NCBI RefSeq assembly: GCF_049243985.1
Contig: NC_135373.1
Span: 81,222,213-81,286,212, forward strand
Source: Paroedura picta
Lineage: Eukaryota; Chordata; Lepidosauria; Squamata; Gekkonidae
DNA length: 64,000 bases
Reading direction: 5' to 3'
Positions 34,130 to 44,954 of this stretch are shown here, one piece after another. Position numbers and translations under genes: made by a program. The notes below the pieces were generated by a model. That model searched no databases. It had not been told where the DNA came from and saw only the letters and a list, made by a program, of their open reading frames with translations. The first letter of the stretch is position 1; each line of letters starts with the position of its first letter.

Positions 34130-35089
34130 ACATAACAGATGGGTATGATAAGGGACCAAAATGGTAGGGACCTCACAGAAGCAGAACAGATTTTTAAAAG
34201 GTGGCAACATTATACAGAAGAGCTATACAAGAGCAAGCTTAACATCCCTGATAACCACAATGGGGTAGTTACTGACCTGGAGCCAGACATCCTGGAATGT
34301 GAAGTCAAATGCGTCTTAGGAAGTTTGAGCAACAATAACGCTAGTGGTGGTGACAGCATTCCAGTTGAACTATTCAAAATCTTAAAAGACGATGCAGTAA
34401 AAGTGCTACACTCAATATGCCAGCAAATTTGGAAAACTCAACAATGGCCACAGGATTGGAAAAGGTTAGTTTACATTCCAATACCAAAGATTTTATTTTC
34501 CTGGGCTCTAAGATCACTGCAGATGGGAACTGCAGCAAAGAAATTAAAAGATGCTTGCTCCTGGGGAGGAAAGCTATGGCAAATCTAGACAGCGTCCTAA
34601 AAAGCAGAGACATCACCCTGCCAAAAAAGTGTGTTTAGCCAAGGCTATGTTATTCCCAGGTGCAATGTATGGCTGTGAAAGTTGGACGATAAGGAAGGCC
34701 GAGCGTCAAAGAATTGAGGCTTTTGAACTCTGGTGCTGGAGAAGACTCTTGCGAGTCCCTTGGACTGCAAGGCGAACAAAACGGTCAGTCCTAGAGGAGA
34801 TCAGCCCTGCCTGCTCCTTAGAAAGCCAGATCCTGAAGATGAAACTCAAATACTTTGGCCACCTCATGAGAAGGAAGGACTCCCTGGAGAAGAGCCTAAT
34901 GCTGGGAGCGGAGGGCAAAAGAAGAAGGGGATGACAGAGAATGAGGTGGCTGGATGGAGTCACTGAAGCAGTAGGTGCAAACTTAAATGGACTCCGGGGA
35001 ATGGTAGAGGACAGGAAGGCCTGGAGGATCATTGTCCATGGGGTCATGATGGGTCGGACACGACTTCGCACCTAACAACAACAACAACA
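34130..35089 (+). mobile_element. Bov-B (RTE) LINE, 5'-truncated and internally deleted
   Basis: The first block (34139-34485) encodes the segment before the RT catalytic core, with RDLTEAEQIFKRWQHYTEEL, NNNASGGDSIPVELFK and QQWPQDWKRLVYIPIPK. At about 34486-34490 it jumps directly to DFIFLGSKITADGNCSKEIK in another frame. It continues with MYGCESWTIRKAERQRIEAFELWCWRRLLR and LKMKLKYFGHLMRRKDSLEK to the 3' UTR and an (AAC)n tail. The jump removes most of the catalytic domain, including the aspartate motif. Besides the deletion there are frame changes near 34560 and 34640. It is inactive but fairly well conserved. Confidence 0.95.
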
Positions 35090-35217
35090 TATACTCATAA
35101 GTAACTTCAATTCATGAGACTCACTCCCTAGTAATGGTGTTTAGGATGACAGCCATCGTGGCCAACACACACAAATTGAACCACTTGATCCCTAGTTTGT
35201 CTGCACTACCAAGCCAG

Positions 35218-35490
35218 CACCTACAACCATCAACCTACAACTTCCTTGTGTTTGGTTTAATGGATGACTTATTGGTGGTGATGGAAAATGCCACCAAGTA
35301 GCAGATAACATATGGTAAACCCTCATGACGTTTTCAATGCAAGAGACATTCAGAGGTAGTTGGCCATCGCCTGCCTCCATTTAGCAAACTTGGACTTCCT
35401 TGGTGGTCTCCCATCCAAGGACTAACCCAGGGCTGACCCTACATAGCTTCTGAGAGCTGGTGAGATTGGGCTAGCTTGACCCATCCAGTT
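35218..35490 (-). mobile_element. 5S rRNA-derived SINE
   Basis: The reverse complement of 35395-35480 contains AGAAGCTATGTAGGGTCAGC followed by CCTGGGTTAGTCCTTGGATG and GGAGACCACC. This lines up with the 3' two-thirds of vertebrate 5S rRNA (AGCTAAGCAGGGTCGGGCCTGGTTAGTACTTGGATGGGAGACC, where the pol III box C lies upstream). The body beyond it (35218-35390) is not 5S. The copy is diverged and is not a functional rRNA gene. Confidence 0.82.
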
Positions 35491-35494
35491 TAGG

Positions 35495-36795
35495 ATGAAT
35501 TATTATTAACATTATGATGTAAGTGCATTCTAATTTATATAGTGATTTGACAATTATATTTATGAAAAGTCCTACCAACTTTGACTCTGAGGTAAATGTT
35601 CATGTTACAGCTATAATTCCCTAGTTTGCAGAACTTCTTTTCTTACTTGACAAGGGTCTTAGACAAGTTACAGCCTGCACACTGATGCAGTCTTCATATC
35701 TGACCGTGTGATTCATTAGCTCTGGATCTGCCGCAGAAGGATATTGCTTTTTAACTACCTTGTGACTCACTGTGATTTGATTTCAAAAATAATACTTCTG
35801 AATTAATACAGTCTTATACAAAGCCTTTCAAAAGAGTAAAAACCAGATTGTTCTTTGAAATCTGTCAAATGGGATCCTAGGTACCTTTTAAACTTGTAAA
35901 AAAAATCCCACCCTTTTTCAGTCAGGTGAACCAGAACGTTTTAGGCTTCTTTATGCCTCTACCTGCTACACATTATTTATGCCCACCTACTTTATTGGGT
36001 GATCAAAAATTAGCCCCTGCTCCCTCAGCAAGTGAGAAGTTTAATTGCCTATAAAACAGAGGCATTTCTCCCTAAGTGCCTGCAATTTGGCTGGGAGGAT
36101 CCCTTCGATGAGAGGAACAGTCATTGAGAACTGCATCTGTATTAGATAGCATGAAAAAAATTATGACCAGAAATGTATACCTGATTGTTAGCAGTAGCAA
36201 AAGAATAACCATATAATAAAGAAAACAAACATGTGTAATAATGATAATTAAAAGTAAATATAACACAAAAGGAAACAAAAAAAGTATTATGTACATATCT
36301 GCAGAATGATTAGCCAAGCCCCCAAGGACAAAAATAGCTAGACACCACTAGGAAAATTTAGCACAATCCTCCCAGTCCTGACCCATCCCCCCCCCCAAAT
36401 CGGGGCTAAAACACACATGTACAGCATAGCTCACCCACTAATGGGGGTATATTATTCTATTCTGCAACTGAGTCCAGCATGCACCCATCCATTGGAGTAA
36501 GTTTTTCTATTCCAAGGATAAATGGAAACACGCATGAATCTGATAAGGCTACCCCTGAAGCCTAAAAAGGCAAGTAATGAAGGACAGAAAAGCAGATCAG
36601 GCATCCCCATGGTTTTGATGGGGGCTCCCCAAAGTAACCGCACAGCAGCTTGGCCACAAGGAAGAGAAGAATGCCTGCAATGCTCACAGGCCACCTCAGG
36701 CCCAAACACATAGATCCTCTGGTTTCATCCCACCCTTAGATAACATTTCTGATTCTTCCGCATGAGTGGAAAACATTGTACAGATAAAAGATCAC
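35495..36795. other. No gene recognised
   Basis: AT-rich DNA. A C run is present near 36387-36396. No exon was recognised. Confidence 0.35.
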
Positions 36796-36799
36796 ATGC

Positions 36800-37118
36800 A
36801 TACAGATGTTTCTCCAAGGTCGGGAAGAGAGAGCAATACTAGGAGAGAGATCCACCCAGCAGCATGCCCTTGGATCAGGAAGCGTATTTGCCCACCCTGG
36901 TGGGGGCGCAACTTAACATCATGCCACAGGCCAGGAATTTGGGCATGACCATCGATGCCTCCCTGTCTATGGAGGTGCAGGTCAAGAGAGTAGCGGGCCA
37001 GGCATTTTTCCATCTTCGCCAAGCCCAGCTACTAACACCCTACCTGTCCCCTGATCACTTAGCCACAGTGATCCACCTCCAGACTAGATTTCTGTAACTC
37101 GCTCTACGCTGGCATACC
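36800..37118 (+). mobile_element. L2 LINE, left part of a split copy
   Basis: Translation gives LNIMPQARNLGMTIDASLSM, EVQVKRVAGQAFFHLRQAQL and LTPYLSPDHLATVIH followed by the start of the 'RLDYCNSLYAGIPL' motif. This is the L2 reverse-transcriptase C-terminal region. The rest of the same copy resumes at 38196. Confidence 0.88.
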
Positions 37119-37396
37119 TTTGTTTGGTGCCGGTTTGGTGTAGTGGTTAGGAGTGCGGACTTCTAATCTGGCATGCTGGGTTCGATTCTGCACTCCCCCA
37201 CATGCAGCCAGCTGGGTGACCTTGGGCTCGCCACGGCACTGATAAAACTGTTTTGACCGAGCAGTGATATCAGCGCTCTCTCAGCCTCACCCACCTCACA
37301 GGGTGTCTGTTGTGGGGAGAGGAATGGGAAGGCGACTGTAAGCCGCTTTGAGCCTCCTTCGGGTAGGGAAAAGCGGCATATAAGAACCAACTCTTC
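37119..37396 (+). mobile_element. SINE family A, younger subfamily, inserted in L2
   Basis: One of the cleanest copies: GTTTGGTGTAGTGGTTAGGAG head, GGGTTCGATTC B box, core, middle, and AAGCGGCATATAAGAACCAACTC end. Its CTTCTT tail resumes at 38174-38195, after the inserted element at 37397-38173. Confidence 0.95.
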
Positions 37397-38173
37397 GGGG
37401 CTTTCCGCATTCGTCCAAAACAGCACAATGGTTACTAATTGAAATCGCTACAGTTTTGCCATTATGCACAACGTCGCTTGACAATCTGCAACACTCCTGA
37501 AACCGATCTGCAACACTAGCGGGAAAGTTCTGTGAGTTACCATTGTTGCGGTTTCTGCAAAGTCCCTCCCCCTAGCTATCTCCTCTGATCTTCTGGCGAA
37601 GTGATCGCCATTTTTTTTTCTCCGAGCGAGCGGGGATCAACGCACCAGCGAGCCTTCGTTTACCCAGCGAGGCTTCCCTGGCTGCAGCCCCTCTGTTTAA
37701 AGTCACCAAGCACAAGCCCGTTTGCTGGTTTATTTTCACTTTATTTTCACACTGTTTTAGGCCGAAAATCGCGCCCGTGAGGGGGGGGAATTCTTTTTTT
37801 CACTCGGGGGGAGCATGGCAACGATGAAACGGCAGCTCAAACACCACCTGCTAGCTGGATGGGTCTCTCCGTTGCAACGAATCAATGCATATTCATTGCA
37901 ACGGGTGTTTTTTTTTTAACTTCCTTAAAGGGAAAGGAGCTGTTTGGGAGCATGATAACGGCCGCCCATTGGCTGCTTGACGGCCAGGGGCAGGACACAG
38001 CTTAGCAATAGCGCTTCCTGGCTAGCGATTTTTGCAGAAACCGGAACCCTGTGGGAAACGATAGAAACGCAACTACAGAGGCAGGTATGCGTTACGCCGA
38101 ATTCCACTATTTAAAATGGCGATTTTTCGTTCAGCAAACAATTTGCTACATGGATCCCGGTGCGGAATGGCCC
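37397..38173. mobile_element. 777-bp non-autonomous TIR element inside the SINE tail
   Basis: The termini GGGGCTTTCCGCA (left) and TGCGGAATGGCCC (right) form a 13-bp imperfect inverted repeat with 11 matches. By TIR shape (GGGCC-ATTCCGCAC against GGCCC-ATTATGCAC at 55252) it resembles PIF/Harbinger ends. The flanking TTC trinucleotides fit a 3-bp duplication but lie in a CTT repeat and prove nothing. The interior is GC-rich, with CCATTGG boxes and no transposase frame. Confidence 0.7.
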
Positions 38174-38195
38174 TTCTTCTTCTTCTTCTTCTTCT

Positions 38196-38835
38196 TCTTG
38201 TCCTTGATCCGGAAACTTCAGCTAGTGTAAAATGCAGCTGCTAGGGTACTCACTGGTACACCTTGGAGAGCCCACATCCAACCTGTGCTGAGGCAGCTGC
38301 ACTGGTTGCCAATTGCTGCCCGGATCCGGTTCAAGGTTTTGGTATTAACCTTTAAGGCTTTACATGAGTTGGGACACACATACTTGAGGGACTGCCTATC
38401 GCCCTATGTCCCCCATAGGACGTTACACTCTATGGGGGGAAATCTATTGGTTGTTCCTGGCCCTAGAGAAGTGTGCCTAGCCTCAACCAGGGCCAGGGTT
38501 TTTTCGGTCCTGGCCCCCACCTGGTGGAATGAGCTCCCGGGTGAGCTGCGGGCCCTGTGGGATTTGTCAGCTTTCCGCAGGGCCTGTAAAACGGAGCTCT
38601 TCCACCAGGTTTATTGTTGAGGCTGGGGTCTGCAAGGTAGAGTGTTGCCCCCCCGGGGGTCTGAAGTATACATCACCTCCCTCCATTCTCTATTGCCTTG
38701 GTAGGTGGGAGTAGACTGTGATCGGCTGCTGTCATGTTATGTTATAATTTTTAATGTCTTTTAATGGGGTTTTAATTGGGGTTTTTAAGACAACTGTAAC
38801 CCGCCATGAGCCTACCCAGGCAGTGGTGGGAAATA
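38196..38835 (+). mobile_element. L2 LINE, right part of the split copy
   Basis: It continues from 37118: LHWLPIAARIRFKVLVLTFKALHELGHTYL (about 38295-38385), SMGGNLLVVPGPRE, TWWNELPGELRALWDLSAFRR and KTELFHQVYC before a stop at about 38618. A 3' UTR of about 200 bp follows, ending in AACCCGCCATGAGCC and an (AAAAC)n tail. Coding matches remain in one frame for 111 codons, so the copy is young. Confidence 0.93.
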
Positions 38836-38889
38836 ACAAAACAAAACAAAACATAAAGGGAGCAATTCTCTCTCCCATGCTGTTTATGC

Positions 38890-38894
38890 CTATA

Positions 38895-38930
<36 letters not shown>

Positions 38931-39026
38931 TGTATGTATGTATGTATGTATGTATGTATGCATGCATGCATGCATGCATGCATGCATGCATGCATACATA
39001 CATACATATATATATATACACACACC
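38890..39026. repeat. Self-complementary composite microsatellite
   Basis: Blocks run (TA)n, (TGTA)n, (TGCA)n, (TACA)n, (TA)n, (CA)n. Because TGTA and TACA are complements and TA and TGCA are self-complementary, almost the whole ~130 bp can fold into one long hairpin or cruciform. Open frames on both strands here (repeats of Met-Tyr-Val-Cys or His-Thr-Tyr-Ile) are artefacts. Confidence 0.95.
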
Positions 39027-39029
39027 CTC

Positions 39030-42000
39030 ACCTAGTTGGTCCAGCCAGCTATATCTTTTGATGGATGACCATACATCTGAACCTCCAAACCCTTTGGCCA
39101 ATTTTTTTGAGGCCACGGTGGATTGAAGTCATTAAAAAGCAGCTTGGAGTCAGCTAGCAGTGGCACAAGTAGAAGCAAAGAGCTACCTTGCTTGGGGCAG
39201 CCAAGTGCCTTGAACCTCCCCTGATTTATATCGGATTGTATATTTCCCTAATTTATGGGAAGGAGAGACATTGATACTAAGATTCGATACATGAATAATT
39301 TAAGATGAACGTAAGACAGGCATATCTTTGTGTCTGCTGAAGTAGAGTGCTGTCAAAACCATGATGCAAAAAAAAGAGAAGTTTCATGTGCCACTAGATT
39401 TTCTGTTGTTTTTGCTGCAAGAGACTAACATAGCGTCCCTTTCAGAATACTGCATAACCAGCATTGGCAGTTATATCTACCTGGGGGGGGGGGATACTTT
39501 TTTTTTCTGCAGACAGCCTGTAATTTGACTTACTCTTCTAGAGCAGAATTTTTTTATAGCTCCCAACATTAAGAGCATTGTTCAAGGTTTCCACCGTAGC
39601 CTTACAGGGTGGTAGTCCCACCGCAACTCCTTTCCCCCCTTTCTTTTAATCCCTACACATTTCCTCCCCGAGAGCCTCCACCCACCATTAACTTCATCTA
39701 CGATAATGCCAAAGGAAACAAAGTATTCCCCCCTTTTTAAAAGAAGCCCAAACTTTTACCACAGAAACCACCTGAGGGCTCAATTTCCACTCTTCATTAA
39801 AATCCAGTGGATAACTTGTGATAAATAAAGGTGAAAAACATAACATTGAACCAACTAAAATATACACAGGATGTGGATTCCATGAATTCACTACAAAGCA
39901 CAGTCAGATTGGGTGTAGGTGTAATTGTTTTTTTCCAAGGAACCATACACAAGCTTAATCATATTAAACAACCAAGCAGTCCACTATTTAGATTTTGATG
40001 TGGGGTGGAGAAGGAAGCAGGGTGCACAATGAGATCAGGGATGTGTGGTCACAGTTGCCTTTAGAAGTTTCTTTAAAAACACACTCAAGCAGATAACTGC
40101 GCTTTAAGCTTTCTGTTTCTCTTTTTCTAAGAGACATATTCAAAAATGTAATGCATTTGAGATATTCTATCTTTCAGAAAGTGCACCTATTCAAAAACAC
40201 AGAGGACTAGAGGAAGGCTTGTTTTCTTGTTGAGGGCCATGGGTGACAACAGTTAGCCATCCTCCCCTGCACAGAGGGCTACGTCAGTCCCTGGCTCAGA
40301 AGAACCAGTTTTCACCAGCCGTTTACTAGGACTGCCCTAGCAAGGGGGAAGGGGGAGCAAGAGCCTTCTCTATCTCCTCATCCTGGGTGTTATTTCTGCA
40401 GGACAAGTGAACAGCGGGGCACAGTTTTCCAGGCCCCTGGAACATAACCAAGAAGAACTGGTTTTAATATATATGATTCATCTTCTTTTGTTAAAAAAAA
40501 CCCTATACTAAGAAAACAAGGAGGAATCTGTGGCAGGAAGGAAAAGGGAGAGGAGGAAGAAATTAACAAGTGGGCTTTGATCCCCCACCCATGCTGAAAC
40601 TTTTAGCTATGAGGCAGCCTTGGGAAACCTACGGATGCTTGTGCAGCCAGAGGGGGAGACTGGAAGGGCATCAGAGAAGAAAGCATGCTCTCCACAGCAA
40701 ACTTATGAAAATTGCTGGCAGGGGCTCAGATCCGGTTCAGTGTGGGAATTAGTAGTGGCAGGGTGTGGGCGGCGGAGGAGGTGGAGAGTTACAAATGTTT
40801 GCTTAGTGTTGATTATAAACTGCAACGCAGGTTATTCAGCACTTTTCTCATCTACAAGCTCCAGGGACTCCGATGACTAACTCACCAATCACTGACTTGG
40901 CAGCAGAAAGGTACAAATGTCTCATAGCAAACAAGCCTTTGAACAATCACTTGTGTTTTTAAAGAACTCAGGCACTGATTTCATTGTGCCTGCCTCTTTT
41001 ACTGAGAAACACTCACAGTTTATGAATTTAAAGCAATTCTATCAACTGCTTGAACACACATCCCAGCTGTCACAGCTGACTCCAAAAAGACATTACATTT
41101 GACATGGTCAATAAAATTAGAGCAGCTGATCACGAGTACAGGAAAGCACTCAGGAGTCAGGAGTCATGCAGGAGAGGATCTTTGAATGAATCCAATGTGG
41201 CCAGAGATGTATGTCATGTGGCAAATCAAAGATCAATTCCACTCTTGGCAGCAAGACCAGCCCATACAGTCCATAGCACCTTTAAAGAGCTACATCTATA
41301 CTTATGAAATATAATCATTACAATGAGTGGTAGGCTTCAGGATGCATAGTCCAAACTGGAAAATTATTGGAAATAGGATACAGGTTTACCTGGACCACTG
41401 CTAGAGCAAGCACCTGGAGTTGCCAACCATGAGGGTTGATCTAAAGGAAAATGAAGTTAATTAAATGGATTTATCAAGCTGGTGAATAATGTGAATTTAA
41501 TATGGTCTATTGATATCTCTTTTGCAAGTATCTGCTGACGGACATGGTAAACAGATTTTAAAACAAGGTCAAATTAAATCATAATTGACAACCTAATTCA
41601 AATGATTGATTTAGATCAAGCTACTCATTTTGAAATGTACATTATCTCCTGAAAGAAAAGTTGTTGTAACCATTCAAAAATCATGGTATGCTACTAAATG
41701 GAGCCTTGATACAACCAATTCCATAACCTTTGATCATGGAGCCCTCGTGCCTTGTGGAGCTACAGACACCAGGTCCATTTCAGTTTGGCTCTGGTTGTTA
41801 TGTAAGTGGTGGTGCTAATAAGATGATTTAAGAGTGGCAAAAGGAGGAGGCCAATGGGTCCCGCAGCCCTTTTGAAACACCAGTTTTCCCCACCTGATTT
41901 CTTTTTAAACAGCATTTTTGTGATGTGAGTACAAAGGAGAAGTTCTGGGTCTAGCCTTTAAGGTTGAATAAAGAGGGTGAGGGTAAATGATGACAGGTAT

Positions 42001-42555
42001 TGTTTGTTTAAGGAAGCTCTTATATATAAAATAGGCCTAAGCATCTAAACTTAAAAATAGCTATTCTTAGCTTATACCATGTTGACCCTAATAATTCAAA
42101 TACAATAAAACATACATAAATAGAATTCCTGTTATGCTGGTTATGAGGAAGTGACTGATTTTCCCTTTGTGCCTTTGAATTCACACCTGGACATGTGCAG
42201 CCTCACCTGGGGAGGAAGGGAGAACACAGCCCTATCCATCATCTGCAATCCAAGGCTGCAGTGCTAAGCACACTTCTTTAGAAGCAAGTTCCCTTGGAAA
42301 AAGTGGGATCTGAATCTCTGAAAACATAGGATTTGTTGTGAGTGAACAGAACTCTTAATAGTTAAAGGTTGGGAATTATGGGGCACATGTGTTTATCCAT
42401 GAGATGGAAAACAAATAAGATATTTGCTCGGAGAATTGGAGGGTGCAAATCCCTTGCAAGAGCTGAGTGGATTATCCTGATACATTGCAAATAGTGGCTC
42501 TTGCACTCTGACAGCTATTCTGGGTCAGGAAAAAAGAAATATAATACATTTAATA
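39030..42555. other. No gene recognised; mostly unique-looking DNA
   Basis: A faint copy of the GTTAGTCTG family may lie at 39320-39435. A G run and T run occur at about 39484-39506. Nothing exon-like was recognised. Confidence 0.35.
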
Positions 42556-42569
42556 CCATGCCTCCCCTA

Positions 42570-43083
42570 TCTTGACAAAGTGCAATTGGTAGCTGCACAG
42601 GCCATGATGAATTCAGGGGTGCTCCTCGACACTACCCTTACCATGGAGGTGCAGGTCACAAATGTAGGTCGACAAGCATTTTGCCATCTACTCCAAGCAA
42701 AACTACTATCACTCTATCTGGTCCCAGAACACTTAGCCACAGTGATCCATGAGATCACTGTGGCATGGGCCTTCCCTTAAACTTGATCTGGAAATTACAG
42801 CTGGTCCATAATGCAGCTGCCCAGATCCTTACCAGGACCTCTGTGGAAAGCCCACATTTGACCAGTCTTCCAGCAGCTGTACTGGTTGCCAGTGGACTTC
42901 TAGATCAGGTTTAAGGTGCTGTTTTTGATCTTTAAAGCCTTACTCAGCCTGGGACCTGTGTATCTGAGGGACCGTCACTCCAAGTATGTCCCTCAAAGAA
43001 CTCTTCACTCAGTAAATGCTAACCTGCTGGTGGTCCCTGACCCCAAAGAAATATAACTGGCCTCAACCAGAGCCAGGGCCTCT
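42570..43083 (+). mobile_element. L2 LINE fragment
   Basis: It encodes TTLTMEVQVTNVGRQAFCHLLQAKLLSLYLVPEHLATVIH (about 42630-42750). The ATGCAGCTGCCCAGATCCTTACC stretch (QNAAARILT) and GTACTGGTTGCCAGTGGAC (LYWLPV) follow, then LVVPDPKE. It stops abruptly at 43083, where an antisense CR1 begins. More diverged than the 36800-38835 copy. Confidence 0.88.
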
Positions 43084-43450
43084 TTCTCTACCTACTCTAT
43101 CCCATACATAATTTTGTAAACCTCTATCATGTCATCTCTCCGTCATCATTTCTCCAAGCTAAAGAGCCCTAACCTCTTGAACCTTTCTCCATAAGGAAGG
43201 TGTTCCATCCCCTTGATCTTTTTAGTTGCCCTTTTTCCAAAGCTTTAATATTTTGTTTGAAATACAGAGACTAGAATTGTACACACTATTCCAAATGAGG
43301 CTGCACCATAGACAGGGGCATTATGATAATGGTGGGTTTGTTTTCAATCCCCTAATAATCCCAAGATTAGCATTTGCCTTTTTTATTGAAGTTGCACACT
43401 GAGGGAACATTTTCAGTGAGTTGTCTAAAAACTCTCCTGCACTTTACTGC
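43084..43450 (-). mobile_element. CR1 LINE fragment, abutting L2
   Basis: The plus strand reads TCATGTCATCTCTCCGTC, AGCCCTAACCTCTTGAACCTTTCTCCATAAGGAAGGTG and CCCTTGATCTTTTTAGTTGCCC. This is the antisense of the CR1 coding end (compare 'LFSLERRRLRGDLITIFKYL' at 47980-48040). Confidence 0.78.
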
Positions 43451-43454
43451 TTAG

Positions 43455-44480
43455 CAGGGTGGCAGGAGGAAAATGGGAGCGGGGAGGCATTCAACAAATA
43501 CTGCAATGTCATGTCCAACTGCATGCCCATAAGTGACATCATCATCTCACAGAATGCTCTCGGATTCCCCTGAACATCCAAGGACACAGTGGGAAGTGCC
43601 AGAAGTGATGCCATGATATGCAGGATGCAGCCCCCCATCTCCCTAGTTAACGAGTATGGGCTGATCAGTTAGTGAGCTTTTATTTCAGTGATCATGAGTG
43701 CAAGGGATTCCCTCTTTTGTTAGCTAATTAAAAACTGCCAGCAGCCATTTTTTATAGAAAAGTGACAATAAATCAGCTACAACTTCCCTGATACTCTGTG
43801 AAAATGTGCAGTGTGAGCTTTGGTGTGCTGTTGGACAGTTCACCAAGCATCAATGTTCAAGGGGTCAGATTTTGAATCAGCCCAACTAGTGCAACTCTGT
43901 CTTCCTGCCCAAAATTCTTCATATAAACAACTGGCAGGACGTTGGTGGTGGTGGTGGTGTTACTCCAGCACATCCTTGCAAGTGCAGATGCAGTATTTCT
44001 TTACCAGGCTTGGTCATACTCTGGTTTCTCTTCAGATTGCATAAATCATTCTACCAGGCTGGTTTCTTGCACAATTCAAACAGTCCACAAAACATTCAGC
44101 TCCTGTGAGCTGAACTGGAGGCTCAAGCACATAAACTTTAAAGTAGCTTTTTAAAAAAGCAAGAGTTGTTATAAAAATGCATTTATTCCTGTCCTTCTGA
44201 CACTTGGCCCCCAAAAGTCATATCATCCAGAATGAGTCTGAATAGTCAAATTAAGCTGTGATCTTGGTGGACAAAATGTATAACCTATTTTATGGTTTAT
44301 TTTAGCACTGGCTTTCATGGACAAAAACTTCTATTATGAGAGTTTGAAACATTTTTTTAAGGACCATAAAAGTGACATCCATCTTAAGAGTCACAATTTT
44401 TATATACTCAAAATACACACAGAAGAACCACTTCAGGCAGAATAAATTTGTACTTTAAATTTTAATTTATATAATCCTCT
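43455..44480. other. No gene recognised; short (GGT)n
   Basis: A short GGT/GTG microsatellite lies at 43943-43960. The rest is AT-rich DNA without recognised elements. Confidence 0.4.
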
Positions 44481-44487
44481 TTTTAGC

Positions 44488-44775
44488 CAGTGTTAAAGGC
44501 GCAGAGTGGTAAGCAGCAGAAATTCTGTCTGAAGCGATGTCCTTAAGGCTGGGAGTTCGATCCCAGCAGCCGGCTCAAGGTTGACTCAGCCTTCCATCCT
44601 TCCGAGGTCGGTAAAATGAGTACCCAGCTTGCTGGGGGTAAACGGTAATGACTGGGGAAGGCACTGGCAAACCACCCCGTATTGAGTCTGCCATGAAAAC
44701 GCTAGAGGGCGTCACCCCAAGGGTCAGACATGACTCGGTGCTTGCACAGGGGATACCTTTACCTTTACCTAAGGA
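44488..44775 (+). mobile_element. Sauria-type SINE, nearly full length
   Basis: The head is GCGCAGAGTGGTAAGCAGCAG, the B box GTTCGATCCC, the body GACTCAGCCTTCCATCCTTC and GGGGTAAACGGTAATGACTG, and the 3' end GACTCGGTGC with ACCTTT repeats. Little divergence. Confidence 0.93.
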
Positions 44776-44837
44776 AGTAGAATATTTCTTTAAACTCAGT
44801 GTTCACTTTGCTAAACCATTGTGCTGCCTGCTGCACT

Positions 44838-44905
44838 ACTGGCTGCACCCTGATTGGCCCTGGAGAGGCCGGACCGTTCGTCCCCCAAGGCTGTTTCACA
44901 ATTAT
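44838..44905. repeat. CCAAT-box GC-rich repeat, short copy
   Basis: CTGGCTGCACCCTGATTGGCCC, GCCGGAC(C/G) and CCAAGGCTGTTTCACAA recur in the same order, reverse-complemented, at 56520-56600. Class unresolved. Confidence 0.55.
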
Positions 44906-44954
44906 TAAGAGGCACCAAATAGATAACAGCAATAACAGGAAGGGCAACGAACAG

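Noticed and set aside
35395-35480. Functional 5S rRNA gene
   Set aside because: Only the 3' two-thirds are similar, with many substitutions in paired regions, and it is joined to non-5S SINE body.
37150-37200. Free-standing tRNA gene
   Set aside because: The A-box and B-box-like motifs belong to the SINE head; no cloverleaf with acceptor stem closes here.
38754-39126. Several overlapping ORFs of 60-114 codons on both strands
   Set aside because: They are translations of the TGTA/TGCA/TACA microsatellite (repeats such as Met-Tyr-Val-Cys) and carry no protein signal.
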